DNA of 64,000 nucleotides, taken from assembly GCA_958450325.1 (NCBI GenBank), contig OY288239.1:41103811-41167810 (forward strand), read 5' to 3'. Below, in pieces: positions 41,001 to 53,000 of the stretch (positions within the stretch are counted from its first letter, which is position 1; each line of letters starts with the position of its first letter). Below the pieces are notes generated by a model. The model was not told the origin of the DNA. It did no database searches and saw only the letters and a list, made by a program, of their open reading frames with translations. The position numbers were made by a program, and so were the translations under genes. This DNA is from Agrostemma githago. Taxonomy: Eukaryota; Streptophyta; Magnoliopsida; Caryophyllales; Caryophyllaceae.

Positions 41001-43740
41001 CCCGATCTTGCTCCTAATCTTTCCGTTCGTCTTGGTTTTAGCTTTCCTCGTTTGGGTTATCAAGTTTACTTGGATCCAACCTTGCCTCACTAACTTGTTT
41101 TGTCGACTCGATTTTCTCGGTGGAGCATCCGTAGAGGACGACTAAAGATTCTACAACTCGAAGCTTAAGGCGTATTATTAAAGATTTGGAACCGGACTTT
41201 ACAAAAAGGAGACGTATAGCTAAGGGTTAGCAAGGTAACTTTAGGACGTTACTCGATTTTATATCGTATGTTTGAGTAGTAGCATGTAGTAAATATTTTA
41301 ACTTCGGTTTTCTAATATTAGCTATTTATTATTGCTAATATTATTAATTTTTAAATCGTATGCTTTATAAATATTTTAAAGTTTTCGATATCGTTCTATA
41401 AATTGTTAGTAATTTAACTATTTACGATCGTTATAATATTTTGTTGGTTATCGTGACACTAGTAATTAAATAATATTGATTTCATATTTTCGTCATACCT
41501 CGTTAATTTCTAATTTTTAACTTAAAATCGTACTTTTATACAATAGTCGAGATTTGTATACTTGTTTAATAAATTGATTTTCATTTTACGATTTATACTA
41601 ATAAATGAGAAAACAGACGATTTAGTTTTAAATATATTTTTAGTTGAGACTATTTTCACTAATAATTTCCTGTTTGTTTCTGATTGACTATTTTTATTAA
41701 ATTCGTATTATTTGTTAATGAAAGCTATTTGTTAAAAATAATTTGAAATCTTTGTAAGTCTCATTTCATTTATAAAACTCGTCGACTCAATTAAGTTTGA
41801 TATCATTTTCATAAAACACTTATTTTCTAAAATTTATAATTTTTAAACTCGATTCTCCTAATTATTTATAAAATACTATACTTGATCTATTCTATTTGAT
41901 TTATATTTTGAATAACGAATTTAGAAATATATTAAAGTTACGATAACGACGATAATAATAAAATGTTAATTTCTTCGGAAATGTTATTTTTATATATTTC
42001 ACTTATTTTAATAATTTACGTATTTCTATAAGAATATTTCTATTTTAAGTAAATTTCTAAAATTAGTAAGTTTCTATTTATAGAAAGCTTCCATTTTTAT
42101 ATAAAATGTTCATTCTCTTTTATCTTCATATTATTTATAATGATCATATCCTTTGTTTTTATCGATAATGGCTTGTTTTGGAGTTATGGAATAAAGAGAA
42201 GTGTGGGGTTAGAGTAATACAGTCGAGGGTATACGTTTTGCCATCAACTATAAAGCTGGTGTGTCTATGTTGAGACGCATTGGTCGTTGAACTGAGCATG
42301 GTTTGTGTTCAGGAGTGTGTATATTTTGACCTTAAACTTAGATATCGCATCGTGTAAGTAGCGTCGGGTTGAACTGGATATGGTTTGTATCCAGGAGGGG
42401 TGTGCATTACTTAAGTCAGGACCTCGCTACACGCAGTCCTGTTATAGTTGAGTTGCCTAGTTAGAGACCGAAGTTTAATTTGTTTTGACTAAGTTCTCGA
42501 AGCTAGTTTGAGTATTATCTTAGTGAAAGTCTATTCCGTTGCACTGATTGATTTCCGTAACTCCATTTCTGAATATTATTATTATCGATTGATATTGACT
42601 TGCAGGTTTGCAAATGCTTTAAGTTTCGCTGAAAACTTATTTTTATTATATCATTTTAATGTTTTCTCATTTTAATTATTTTGATATAGTAATACTATTA
42701 TTTTTCCATATGATATAATATGGCTGGGAGAACGTCCGAGTTACTCCCCACTGACGTGGTTGTTATGTTTATAACATGACAGGTAATTGCTGCTGGGTTT
42801 TGGGTGTGAGCTAGCGAGTAGCGTGGATCCTACTCTTTCTTTATTCTTGTAATTTATGGATTGTATAACCCATTTGGAGAATTTCCTTTTTAGCCCTTTT
42901 GTAAAAAGAAGCCTTTGTATTGACTTACCATTTCTTTAATAAGATATAGTTTGTCAGTGTGTTTTAATCCCAACTCTACAGTGTTTCCGCCACTGTATTG
43001 CGTTATAATTTCTAGGGGATTACATGGACCGTACCCTGGTGGCCCATTTATGTTTGGACCGGTTTGGAATCGCGAGATAGGGCACGATATCAGGTGATCC
43101 TATCTTTTAGGCAGACGATTCACCTTTACCCCGATCGCATACTTAGGCAATACGGTCGGGCCCAAAGAATCCCCGAAATTGAGGCGGTTGTGAGTGAATC
43201 TACCCAACTGACGGATGTGATGTGCGACACCTGGATGCAGCGGTGGTATACCCGGGCTACTTGGTCTGTTTCTAGGACTCTTCACTCGATCTGGGTATCC
43301 GATTCTTATGTCAAATGGACAAAGGTTGATTTCGCTAAAGCTCGGGCTGCCCTGAAGACCGACGAGGCTTTCGACCTGTTGCGCCGAGAACAAGCTAAAG
43401 ATAATAGAAGCTTCTTCGACGAGGGCGATACTCCGGCAAGTCAGAAAGGAAAATCTAGGACTCAAACTGAAGGGTCTAGTACTAAGGGTGCACGGGGGAA
43501 AGTGAGTCCCCAGACAGATTTGGAAAGGAGACTCGGCCCAAAGTTAAGGGTTTAGGACCGACTTGGTCCTCGAGACAGACTTTCCGAGCACGTCCGGCCT
43601 CGGCTAAGACCGGTGAACTTGGCAGAAGACCCGCAGTCGCAGAAACGGGTTCGAGCAAAGGAAGTTCCCCTTGTGATTAGGGAACGTTCGCCCACGCCCC
43701 GTCGACCTCGGGCTCCGCGCGACCCAAAAGACGAGTTGGA
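38067..43740 (+). pseudogene. Element B antisense DUF7745-like gene, interrupted by a solo LTR and two nonsense codons
   Basis: Exon 1 is 38067-38708 (642 nt, the same length as in A and C), the intron 38709-38862, and exon 2 is 38863-39032 plus 43030 onward, split by the 3,992-bp insertion. A TAG at codon 11 (38097-38099) stands where copy C has CAG. Another TAG (43553-43555) replaces the CGG of copy C, so both bases of a CpG have changed. The remaining protein (YHVFGFPRGEIFPIPEE, PWWPIYVWTGLESRD, DRILRQYGRAQRIP, RERSPTPRRPRAPRD) is otherwise like copy C. The original stop has been lost by a short deletion near 43735. Confidence 0.8.
39033..43024 (+). mobile_element. Very long solo LTR-like element (3,992 bp), copy 2 of the long repeat
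   Basis: It begins TGTAACACCCCTGATTTTATG and ends AGGGGATTACA, and TGGAC is duplicated on both sides (39028-39032 and 43025-43029). The interior has about 570 bp of AT-rich DNA, about 1.5 kb of pyrimidine-rich DNA with CTGCTG runs (39600-41150), then AT-rich DNA with the paired TTGAACTGAGCATGG / TTGAACTGGATATGG motifs. There is no direct repeat between its two ends and no protein domain. The TGTAACACCCC start and long non-coding body fit a solo LTR of a Tekay/Del-like chromovirus; a LARD-type element cannot be excluded. ORFs in the pyrimidine tract are Leu/Ser/Phe/Cys low-complexity and are not genes. Confidence 0.72.
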
Positions 43741-44112
43741 TTATTATTTAAGTACTACTATTATTTTTTTGTGGTGTGATTTTTTGTTGTTTTTTTGTGT
43801 GATATTTTTTTTTTGAAATTCCCAAGTTTATCGGTTTTATTTTAATAAAAGACATATTAGCAAATACCGTTCCCGTCTTTTCGTTATTGCAGTGGTCGTA
43901 CCCTTTTGAGGGGTTGCCTACGTATCCACAATTAGTGGAATCAAACCAAACATAGTTCAAGTATAGATTTTCTTGCAATTTTTGAAATACATCAAGACTA
44001 TTAGTTCGAGATGTGCGACAGTAGGATAAATAATCCTAGCTTATTGACTTGCTTAAAATTTTGAAAAAGACAAATTTTTATTAACTTTTTGCAAATGACA
44101 TTAAGATAAGGC
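43741..44112. other. Spacer between convergent aORF and pol of element B, with the conserved hairpin block
   Basis: 43888-43955 holds ACCCTTTTGAGGGGT and TGCCTACGTATCC, as in A and C. The rest is T-rich 3' flanking sequence with AATAAAAG-type motifs. Confidence 0.6.
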
Positions 44113-47100
44113 TTATGGGTAGTAACGCTTCAACTGGTCCAAGTTGGTCGGGTTGACGAATTCATTCCCGTCCAAATCTGTCAGCATCACCGCTCCTCCC
44201 AATAGGATTTTCTTTACTAAATATGGCCCAGCCCAATTGGGTTTGAACTTCCCTCTTGGGTCGACTGGTAGTAAAGCACGGACCGATTTCAGGACCAGAT
44301 CCCCTTCTTTGATATTTCTGGGCCTAACTCTTTTGTTGAAAACCCGTTGTATCCTCTTTTGATATATCTGGATATTATTCAGGGCCCGGGATCGCCGTTC
44401 GTCCAAGAGAACTAAGGAATCGTATCGGGCTTGGACCCAATCTGCTTCAGGTACTTGGCTCTCGAGTAAAATCCTAAGGGACGGTACTTCTAGCTCAACT
44501 GGTTGGACCGCTTCCATTCCGTATGTCAGATAATATGGAGTTGCTCCGGTTGCGGTGCGAATTGATGTCCGATATCCCCATAAGGCGAAAGGTATCTTTT
44601 CCGGCCAATGCCGGTAATTTTCAGCCATCTTTTTAAGTATGGTGACAATTGTTTTATTGGCTGCCTCTACCGCTCCATTTGTTTGGGGACGGTAAGGCGA
44701 AGATGTATGCCTTTGGATTTTATATTTTTCTAGTAAAGTGGCGGTTTCAGCTTGGAAATGGGTCCCGTGATCACTAATGAATTCGTGCGGGATCCCGTAT
44801 CGGCATATAATCTTGTTTTGGATAAATTTAGCCACATGTTTGGCATTCAAAATCCGGTATGACTCGGCTTCGACCCATTTAGTGAAATAGTCAATAGCCA
44901 CTAGAATAATACAGTGACCCCCTGTCCCGGAAGGGTTCACCTTGCCAATTATGTCAATTCCCCATGTCGAGAATGGCCATGGTGATGTCATGGTATATAA
45001 CAGGGATGACGGCATATGCTGTACATTAGCAAAAATCTGACAATTATGGCAGTGTTTGACGTATAATTGACAGTCCGTTTCCATGGTGTTCCAATAGTAC
45101 CCGAGTCTCGTGATTTTTCGGGCTAGCATATGGGCGTTCATATGCGGACCATTTTCACCCTCATGTACCTCGGCCATGACCTTTTCGGCTTGCGTTTTGT
45201 CAATGCATAGGAGTAAAGCCCCCTGTGCCGTCTTCTTATATAATTGTCCATCGTCCGTGCGGATGAACTGGGTGGCCCACCTTCGTAGGGCCTTCTTGGC
45301 ACAATTTTCAGCTCTCGGGGGATATTCTCCCGACGTTAAATAGTTTAGAATGGCCTGGTACCAAGGTTCTGGATCAGCTATTTTGATATCTTGAATAGCG
45401 TGGATATATGCCGGCTCGGACCGTCTTTCAACGCAGATCGGCATGCTGGTTCGGTGCTCCGGGATGTTTAACAGGGATGCTAATTTGGAAAGTGCATCCG
45501 CAAACTGGTTTTCTTCCCGGGGTAGATAAATGTAGTCTACCTTTTGGAATTGTTTTTTGAGAACCCTTACTCGCGCTTGGTAAGCCACGAGATTGGCGTT
45601 CCGAGTTTTCCACTTCTGTAAAGCTTGGTTTATGACTAAAGATGAGTCACCGTGGACCCGGAGGTTTGTTACTCCTAAATCAGCGGCGGCTTGCAACCCG
45701 TGAATGCATGCTTCATATTCGGCTGCGTTGTTAGTCACATCGAAATCCAGCTTGATGGATAACGGAGTGTGTTCCCCTTTCGGTGAAATCAGTAAAATCC
45801 CGACCCCAAATCCTTGGAAGTTGGACGCCCCGTCAAAATATAAATCCCATGTTTCGGTGTCAGTATGGAATGTTTCGGTGTCATCTGGGAAGGCCCAAGT
45901 ATCGGTGTGTCCCTCCTCGGATATCGGGCTATCGGCAAGAAACTCCGCTACTATCCGGCCTTTAATGGCCTTTAATGGTATGAACTTGAGGTCAAACTCT
46001 GCTAGCATCAAAGTCCATCTGGATATCCGGTCGTTAACGATGGGCTTTTCGAACAAGTACTTGATGGGATCCATTTTGGATAGCACATGTACTTCGTGAC
46101 TGAGCATATAGTGTCGGAACTTTTTAGTGGCCCAAACTAAAGCTAAGCACGTCTTTTTGAGCATCGTATACTTGCACTCGTACTCTAAGAACTTTTTACT
46201 GATGTAATAGATAGCCAGTTCTTCATAATCGACTGTTTGGGCCAACATAGCCCCCATGGCTGTCTCGGCCATTGTTAGGTATAACGACAAAGGCAAGCCT
46301 GGTTGAGGCGGCATCAACACCGGTGGAGAGGACAGAATCTCCTTGATCTTATCGAAAGCCATCTGACATTTATCGTCCCACAACGTTCGTTCTCCTATCT
46401 TCAACTTCTTGAAAATGAGCTCACAGACCATGGTTAGCTTTGAAATAAACCGGCTGATATATTGGACTTTCCCGAGAAACCCCCTTATTTCTTTTTCGGT
46501 TTTGGGTGGCTGCATCTCGGTAATGGCCTTGATTTTGGCTGAGTCAACCTCGATGCCGCGCTGGCTGACGATATGGCCTTGTAATTTGCCTGATGTTACC
46601 CCGAAACTGCATTTTTGAGGGTTTAACCTCATATTGTATTTGTGTAGTCGGGTGAAGAATCTTCTTAGGGCTGCAATGTGCCCGTTTCGGTCTTTGGATT
46701 TGACAATCATATCGTCCACATAAACCTCCACTTTCTTATGCATCATGTCATGTAATACGGTGGTGGCGGTCCGTTGATAAGTGGCCCTGGCATTGATAAG
46801 CCCAAATGGCATAACGGTGTAACAGTAAGTACCCCAAGGTGTGATGAAGGTAGTCTTACTCATGTCTTCTTCCGCCATCTTGATTTGATTGTAGCCGGCA
46901 TACCCGTCCATGAATGATAGAAGGGCATGATCGGCTGTGTTATCCACCAGTATATCGATCTGTTGTAACGGAAAATCATCTTTTGGGCTGGCCTTATTAA
47001 GGTCCCAGAAGTCTACACATACTCGTACTTTACCGTCTTTCTTGGGTACCGGTACGATGTTTGCAACCCAGTCTGGATATTCAGACACTTGTATAAAGCC

Positions 47101-47331
47101 TGCTTTGAATTGGTTATCGACTTCTTCTTTGACTTTGAGAGACCATTCGGGCCTCATCCTTCGGAGCTTTTGTTTCACCGGTTTGCACCCGCCTTTGATG
47201 GGTATACGGTGTTCAGCTATCTCTCGATCTATCCCCGGCATGTCCTTGTAGGACCATGCAAAGACGTCTTTAAATTCCTGGAGAAGATCCGTGAATTGTC
47301 TCTTCTCCTTGGGATCCAAAGATAAGCCCAA
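44113..47331 (-). CDS. Element B pol: RT, RNase H, archaeal-type RNase H, integrase (1,072 codons open)
   Basis: The frame has no stop from about 47331 to 44113. RT: WVANIVPVPKKDGKVRVCVD, LLSFMDGYAGYNQIKM, TVMPFGLINARATYQR and catalytic YVDD. First RNase H: LSLYLTMAETAMGAMLAQ. Second RNase H: DLYFDGASNFQGFG, NNAAEYEACIHGL, HGDSSLVINQ. Integrase: zinc ligands in MNAHMLARKI...CHNCQIF, DDE in WGIDIIGK, SDHGTHF and NGAVEAANK, then GPY/F (NWAGPYLVKKIL). In RT the conserved Arg of the FRDLNKA motif is Trp (FWDLNKA), one C-to-T change. The frame has no initiator of its own: it continues upstream and meets a TGA about 30 bp beyond 47331. Catalytic residues look intact but expression is blocked. Confidence 0.9.
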   Translation of the reverse strand: MGLSLDPKEKRQFTDLLQEFKDVFAWSYKDMPGIDREIAEHRIPIKGGCKPVKQKLRRMRPEWSLKVKEEVDNQFKAGFIQVSEYPDWVANIVPVPKKDGKVRVCVDFWDLNKASPKDDFPLQQIDILVDNTADHALLSFMDGYAGYNQIKMAEEDMSKTTFITPWGTYCYTVMPFGLINARATYQRTATTVLHDMMHKKVEVYVDDMIVKSKDRNGHIAALRRFFTRLHKYNMRLNPQKCSFGVTSGKLQGHIVSQRGIEVDSAKIKAITEMQPPKTEKEIRGFLGKVQYISRFISKLTMVCELIFKKLKIGERTLWDDKCQMAFDKIKEILSSPPVLMPPQPGLPLSLYLTMAETAMGAMLAQTVDYEELAIYYISKKFLEYECKYTMLKKTCLALVWATKKFRHYMLSHEVHVLSKMDPIKYLFEKPIVNDRISRWTLMLAEFDLKFIPLKAIKGRIVAEFLADSPISEEGHTDTWAFPDDTETFHTDTETWDLYFDGASNFQGFGVGILLISPKGEHTPLSIKLDFDVTNNAAEYEACIHGLQAAADLGVTNLRVHGDSSLVINQALQKWKTRNANLVAYQARVRVLKKQFQKVDYIYLPREENQFADALSKLASLLNIPEHRTSMPICVERRSEPAYIHAIQDIKIADPEPWYQAILNYLTSGEYPPRAENCAKKALRRWATQFIRTDDGQLYKKTAQGALLLCIDKTQAEKVMAEVHEGENGPHMNAHMLARKITRLGYYWNTMETDCQLYVKHCHNCQIFANVQHMPSSLLYTMTSPWPFSTWGIDIIGKVNPSGTGGHCIILVAIDYFTKWVEAESYRILNAKHVAKFIQNKIICRYGIPHEFISDHGTHFQAETATLLEKYKIQRHTSSPYRPQTNGAVEAANKTIVTILKKMAENYRHWPEKIPFALWGYRTSIRTATGATPYYLTYGMEAVQPVELEVPSLRILLESQVPEADWVQARYDSLVLLDERRSRALNNIQIYQKRIQRVFNKRVRPRNIKEGDLVLKSVRALLPVDPRGKFKPNWAGPYLVKKILLGGAVMLTDLDGNEFVNPTNLDQLKRYYP

Positions 47332-47691
47332 CTTCAGTATCTGAGGCTCTAAAGAGGTTCATACATTGATGGAATCGGTTTCCTCAATTACCGGATCTCG
47401 GGATTCCCTTTGTTCAAGCTGCTCGATCAGATGTGGAGGTAAAGGTACCTGTTCATCGGGCTTCTCAATGTCGTTGCATATAAAATTTTTGGATTTGAAA
47501 GAATTTTGGAAATAAGACAAGTTGTAAGCGGAACAGATTTCATTATTATTGATAGTAAATTTTCAAAAGAGCTCGAAGAGAGCGGCCATCTAATCGTTGG
47601 TCAGTGGCGGGATAGGGAGAGCCCTCGAGACAGACCCCGGGGCTCTGGTGGGTGCTAATGAAGAAAAAGGGGTTACAGACTCGATCCTAGT
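47332..47691 (-). pseudogene. Element B linker between protease and RT, with stops
   Basis: This continues pol upstream on minus: TSLEPQILKLGLSLDP after a TGA, preceded by LIEQLEQRESRDPVIEETDS, and further up TRAPGSVSRALPIPPLTND followed by TAG. It is a low-complexity linker in Tat-type elements. Some stops here could lie in an intron, since Ogre-type elements splice between protease and RT; I cannot prove that. The CACTA element sits at its upstream edge. Confidence 0.55.
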
Positions 47692-47713
47692 CACTACAAG
47701 ATTTAAAGTCATT

Positions 47714-48075
47714 GGCGACTGATCTTAGCTACTGACATCTGTCGCAAAAAACAGACGTGCGACCGTCAGCAGTCGCTAAGCGACAGTGGCTACAGTTAGT
47801 CGCTTTTAGCGACTGATTTCAGTCGCTAAAAACGCGCGCGACTGAAATCAGTCGCTAAATTTAGCGACTGAAATCGGTAGCTAAGGCCTCATATTAGCGA
47901 CTGATATCAATCGCTAATGGCGCCATTAGCGACTGATTTAGCGACTGATATCTGTCGCTAAAACTTCAGTTAGCGACTGATTTCAGTCGCTAAATAGTGC
48001 GACGTGGCATCATTTAGCGACTGATTTCAGTCGCTAAATATAAAACTTAGCTACTGATATCAGTCGCTACCGTGC
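47714..48075. repeat. CACTA left subterminal repeat cluster
   Basis: About a dozen copies of TAGCGACTG and its inverse CAGTCGCTA lie here, many arranged head to head as TTAGCGACTGAAATCAGTCG-type palindromes. Such clusters bind the TNP1-type protein in En/Spm. The spacing is irregular and the elements are inverted, so this is not a CRISPR array. Confidence 0.85.
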
Positions 48076-48318
48076 CAGAAATAGGCCGGTTACATTTATT
48101 ATTTTTCTAGCCAAAATCTGCACAATAAAACAAAGCAACAACCACAATACATCCCAAACATCATTCCAAACGTTATTCCAAACGTTATGCAAGCTTCACA
48201 CTCCAAAATTGTCAACCAAGTACGTAAACGTCGTGAATACACTACATTAAAAGTGTTGTTACAAACAGTTTTTTCAACAAGCATTTCTCCCACTACAAAT
48301 TGTTTTCAATAAATCAAC

Positions 48319-49919
48319 TCAGCCAACAGGAAAACTAGCGGACGCACCACTACCACCGCCACCGAAGGGGTCTCTAGGATCCGGGAATCGGGGAGTGGGG
48401 CCGGAGTTGCAGTTATATTGCTGCGTGTTCCTAAGACGCCGTATCTCTTCCAGAATTTGCAGGTTAATGGACTCCTGCGTCTTCAACCTCTCATTCTGCT
48501 CCTTCATCTGCTCGGCCATAGCTGCCCGTTGCGCCCTCTCATCTTGAATTTCCGCCCTCATCACAGCCATCTCGGATGGTACACACTCGGTCGTCGTAGA
48601 ATGGGCCCCCCGAACATTGGGTGGTGTCCAGTACAGGGAATGAGCGTTCCCCGTACCGTACACCGCTCCCTTGCGGTATCTCTCCGCGACTCTAAACCAA
48701 ATTGTGCTCGGGTCCACACCTTCATTTTCGGGCGCTCTAGTGGCCGCCAAATACGATCTCTGAAAGAAATAGAAGTCATGATTAGGTTGATTGTTTAATT
48801 TGAAGTAAAAAAGTAACAAAGTATTGTGTTTGAAACTTACCCAAATCTCCAAATCCTTCTTTGTGGCGAATGATCGACCGGTGTCATCGTCCCCCTTACT
48901 CTTCGCTTCGAGAAATAGCTGCACAGGAGGAGGGAATTCTCCGGTTTTCTTCTTCGCCTGTTGACAGTACATGTAGATTATTCATTTATTTTTATAATGA
49001 AAACATTAAATAAGAATCCAATATAAAAATCAAAGGAACGAAAATACTAACGTTCATGGCCCGCTGGTGCATCGACTGCGACCCACCGTAGTGGGTGCAC
49101 TCCGCCTCCGCCTCGGGGTCCCCTCCCCGCCTCTTGTTCTTTTTATCCTGGACGGATCTCTTCAGGAACTTCGGGTCGGCTCGCGTTGTTAAGAACTGTT
49201 GGATGGCGTCACCTACAATTTATACACTTTGAGATCAATAAATGTTTTGAATATATATACAACTTTCTGTTCAGGTACTAACACCAATTTAGTAATCGAA
49301 CCTCTAAGTTGTTTCTGTAACTTTTCATCGCTCGCCATCTTATACATCATGTCTTTGTATCTTGGCTTCGCGACATCCATGTATAGGTCTCTCACAGCCA
49401 CCTCGAGACCATCGTTGTAGAAGTGTTTCAACTGCAAGATAGTTTGTTGTCGTTGTATTAGTAATCTATAAACAGTAACAGATAATTAATAAAAATCATA
49501 AATTGGTGTACCTTGAAGTTGGCAAACCACTTCTCCCGTTGCCACATAGGCAACTTAGTCCAGCTAGTGCAGTAAGTAGTCAAATCGTTCATGAAACTGT
49601 CCTTGACACCAGTCACCACCGCACGATGACGAAACCTACACCAAAGTTGTGAAATAAGATGATGTCTCACAAAAAAAGGAAATACAATGTCTCACCATGT
49701 GGACTCGGGGTCAATTATTAGGTGCCCGCCGTCCGTGTATCGAAGCACTTCATCATGGCGTGGTTGCGGTTGTTCTTGTTGCTCTTCGTTCTCAACTTGT
49801 TTGTCCTCTCGCCTGTTTTCTTCTTGGTCTTCCTGCTGTACCCGGTCCCTGCTCCTGCTGCTGCCGCTGCTCGAACTACCAAACCTCAACCTGCTGCCCA
49901 ACGTCATATCTGCAGACAT
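48319..49919 (-). CDS. CACTA TNP1 / Ptta-En-Spm-like protein, six exons (398 aa), apparently intact
   Basis: I assemble minus-strand exons 49919-49696, 49635-49512, 49431-49302, 49212-49052, 48957-48841 and 48759-48319. All five introns have GT...AG ends and every junction keeps phase. The protein starts MSADMTLGSRLRFG, has a Gln/Glu/Arg-rich stretch, then the Ptta-type core (LRYTDGGHLIIDPESTW, FMNDLTTYCTSWTKLPMWQR, PRYKDMMYKMASDEKLQ, KNKRRGGDPEAEAECTHYGG, PPPVQLFLEAKSKG), a coiled coil (MKEQNERLKTQESINLQI) and a Gly-rich end. In En/Spm this product binds the subterminal repeats. An upstream non-coding exon is possible. The family call is strong; exact borders are predictions. Confidence 0.82.
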
Positions 49920-50031
49920 GTAATAGTTGAAAGTTAGGAACTGACATCATAATATTGAAATAATCTCAAAAAAAAATATGTCATGCAGATTACTATGTAC
50001 AAATAATATAACATACTAAAATTATACGCTA

Positions 50032-53000
50032 CTAAAAATCATCGTCACTGTCGTTGTCATCTTCCACTTGCCTACTCGAACCAACGACATCCTCTTCCTC
50101 GACGTCATCTTCGTCCTCCTCGTCATTGACCTCTAAATCAATGGTGTCATCCTCCTCCTCGACCATATCACTAGAAGCACCTTCTTCCTCCTCACTGCCT
50201 TCATTGTCTTCAAAATCTTCCCCCACATCCACCTCATTATTGTCATCATCATCATTTGCAAAAAGATTCTCATCAACTGGAGACAATGTTGTACCACTAG
50301 AAATGACGTCCTCTTGGAAGAGGTCAGAGTCATAGTGCCCCCGTGGCTTAGTTTTGAACACCGCCCATCACTGGTTTACAGTTCTGTCGTTCTTTGTGGT
50401 TGGGTAAGGCGCAAAGTACACTTGGTGTGCTTGATGTGCAAGTATAAACGGATCGTACTTGGAGTATTTTTTGGTATGATTAACTTCAACTAGTTTGTAC
50501 CTTTCATGTACTCTAGTACCTTGCACAGAGTTGTCCTTCCATTCGCATTTAAATACCACAACTCTATACCCACGATCATTACCAACATAACACAACTCGA
50601 AGATGTCCTCCAATAGACCGTAGTAATCTTCACCCTCAAGTGACGATACACTCACACCGAAATTACATCTACTCCTACTGCTACCATGGGCAAATGTATG
50701 GAAATTGTAACCATTAACCGAATACCGGTTCCAAGTTCTAACATTCCATAAAGGACCTAATGCTAGACTCCTAACCAAATCATCCTGAATATTCTCAGAA
50801 ATTACATGCTCCTTAAGCCATTTAGGAAACTGTTCCTCATGCTTATTCCAAATGTCATCAGCATTTAAATGTGGATTAGCAGCTACAAATTCAGTTACAA
50901 ATTTTTTCTCGTACGGCTCCAAAACTTCACAATTTGATAGCAAGTACAGGTGAGCACGATTGTACTCCTTCTCATCTAATGTCCTCCACCCGCCAGCTGA
51001 TGACGATCCCTCACCTTCCTTACTTTGAAAAAGTCTGGTATGTTGGGGTCAATCGTCGTCTCGGGTGTTTCTAGGTTTAGATTCTTGGTTTTGGTGTTCA
51101 CTTCTTTCTCGAAATACAGAGAACAGAAGTTGGCTATCTCCTCTGTTAAGTAAGCATTACATATGGAGCCCTCAACCCTCGCCTTGTTACCAATTTTTTT
51201 CTTCAAATGGTTGAGAAATCTATGACAATCATCAAGCAATTATGTTATTATCAAATTACAGTGTCTAACGTTAGTTAGTGGGTAAAATAAGTAAGTAGTT
51301 GAAAGTTCTCACTTCTCAAACGGGTACATCCATCTAAACTGTACCGGTCCTCCCACTTTAGCTTCGTAGGGCAAGTGGACCGGTAGATGCTCCATTAAGT
51401 TAAAGAAGGAGGGTGGGAAGATCATCTCAAGTTTGCATAGTATCTGAGGAATTTGATCCTCCAAACGAGTCATGTCGTCATTTGTAACTGTCGACGAACA
51501 CAAATCTCGAAAAAACTGAGATATCTCAGTGATAGGATTCCAAACACTTTCCGGCAGCATGTGCTTCAACGCCACAGGTAGTAATCGCTCCATGAACACG
51601 TGGCAGTCGTGACTCTTCAAGCCTTGGAGCTTCAGGTTCTTAATGTCCACACACCGACTAAAATCGGATGCATACCCATCAGGGAACTTCAGTTTCCCTA
51701 CCCACTCTAACACGGCCTTTCTCTGAGCCTTATCAAGACTAAACAAGGCCCTAGGCTTGGACCCATCCCGCTTGATATGTAGTTTCGGACGGTCACAAAT
51801 TTTTTTCAAATCTTTTCGGGATCCTACGGTGTCACATGTCTTACCCTCTACATCCATGACAGTGTGAATCAGTTGCTCAAAGAAATTCTTCTCAATATGC
51901 ATCACGTCCAGATTATGTCGGAGTAATAAAGTACTCCAATATGGAAGGTCGAAGAAGATGCTTCTTTTAAACCAACTATTTTTCAATTTCTTAAGATCTT
52001 TGAACTCTTGATCGGTCCCGTCAACAGTAGATGGGAACTCTGAAATCACCTCCCAAATCTCATCACCTTGGAGACGAATCGGTGCCTCATCTAGCACCAC
52101 CTCACCCTTCTTGAAAGCTCTCCTATTCTTCCTGTACATGTGACCCTCGGGTAGAAACTGTCTATGACAGTCAAACCAACTAATTTTGCTTGAATTACGT
52201 AGGTAGAATGCTTTACTTTCACTCATGCAACAAGGACACGCTTTTTGTCCCGCCGTAGACCAACCGCTCAACATACCATACGCAGGAAAATCGTTTATAG
52301 TCCACAAAAGCGATGCTCTAAGCTGGAAATTTTGTTTCAACGACACATCATATGTCTCCACCCCTACTTCCCACAAGTGTTTCAATTCCTCTATCACTGG
52401 TTGTAAGTAAACATCCAAGTGGTTTTTGGGATTTTTTGGGCCGGGAACAATGAGAGAAAGGAAGATGAACGGTGGTTTCAGACAAAGCCATGGGGGTAAG
52501 TTGTACGGTGTGACCATGACAGGCCAGCATGAGTATGACTTACCGAACTGACCGAAAGGGGCGAACCCAACGGTACACAGCCCAAGTCTCACATTACGGG
52601 GTTCCTCAGCAAATTCAGGGTAAATCCTATCAAACCGTTTCCACTCCTCCCCGTCACTAGGATGACACATCTTCCCCTATACACGAGTTTCTTCTTGATG
52701 CCACCTCATTTGTTCGGCAATGGTTTTGGTTGCGTATAATTTTTGAAGTCTAGGGGCGATGGGAAAGTAGGTAAGTCGACTAAGTGATATAGGTTTTTTA
52801 TGCCTCGCAACACTCTTTCCCTTCTTACCCCTCAAAACAATATTTCCATCTACAGTTTTGTATCTACCCTTCCCACATATCTTACATTCCTCAAGCATGG
52901 CATCGTCCTTCCAAAAAAGCATACATCCATCGGGACAAGCATCGATCTTTTGATGCGGAAGTTCAAGACCTTTAACTATTTTTTTGGTGTTGTAGAATGT

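Noticed and set aside
39926..41145. Several ORFs of 130-150 codons in the CTGCTG region
   Set aside because: Low-complexity translations of a pyrimidine/CTG-rich part of the 4-kb LTR-like element.
47714..48075. Possible CRISPR-like short repeats
   Set aside because: Irregular spacing, inverted orientation and CACTA termini show subterminal transposase-binding repeats in a plant genome.
50054..50335. Plus-strand Ser-rich ORF
   Set aside because: Mirror of the acidic Glu/Asp tail of the TNP2 frame on the other strand.
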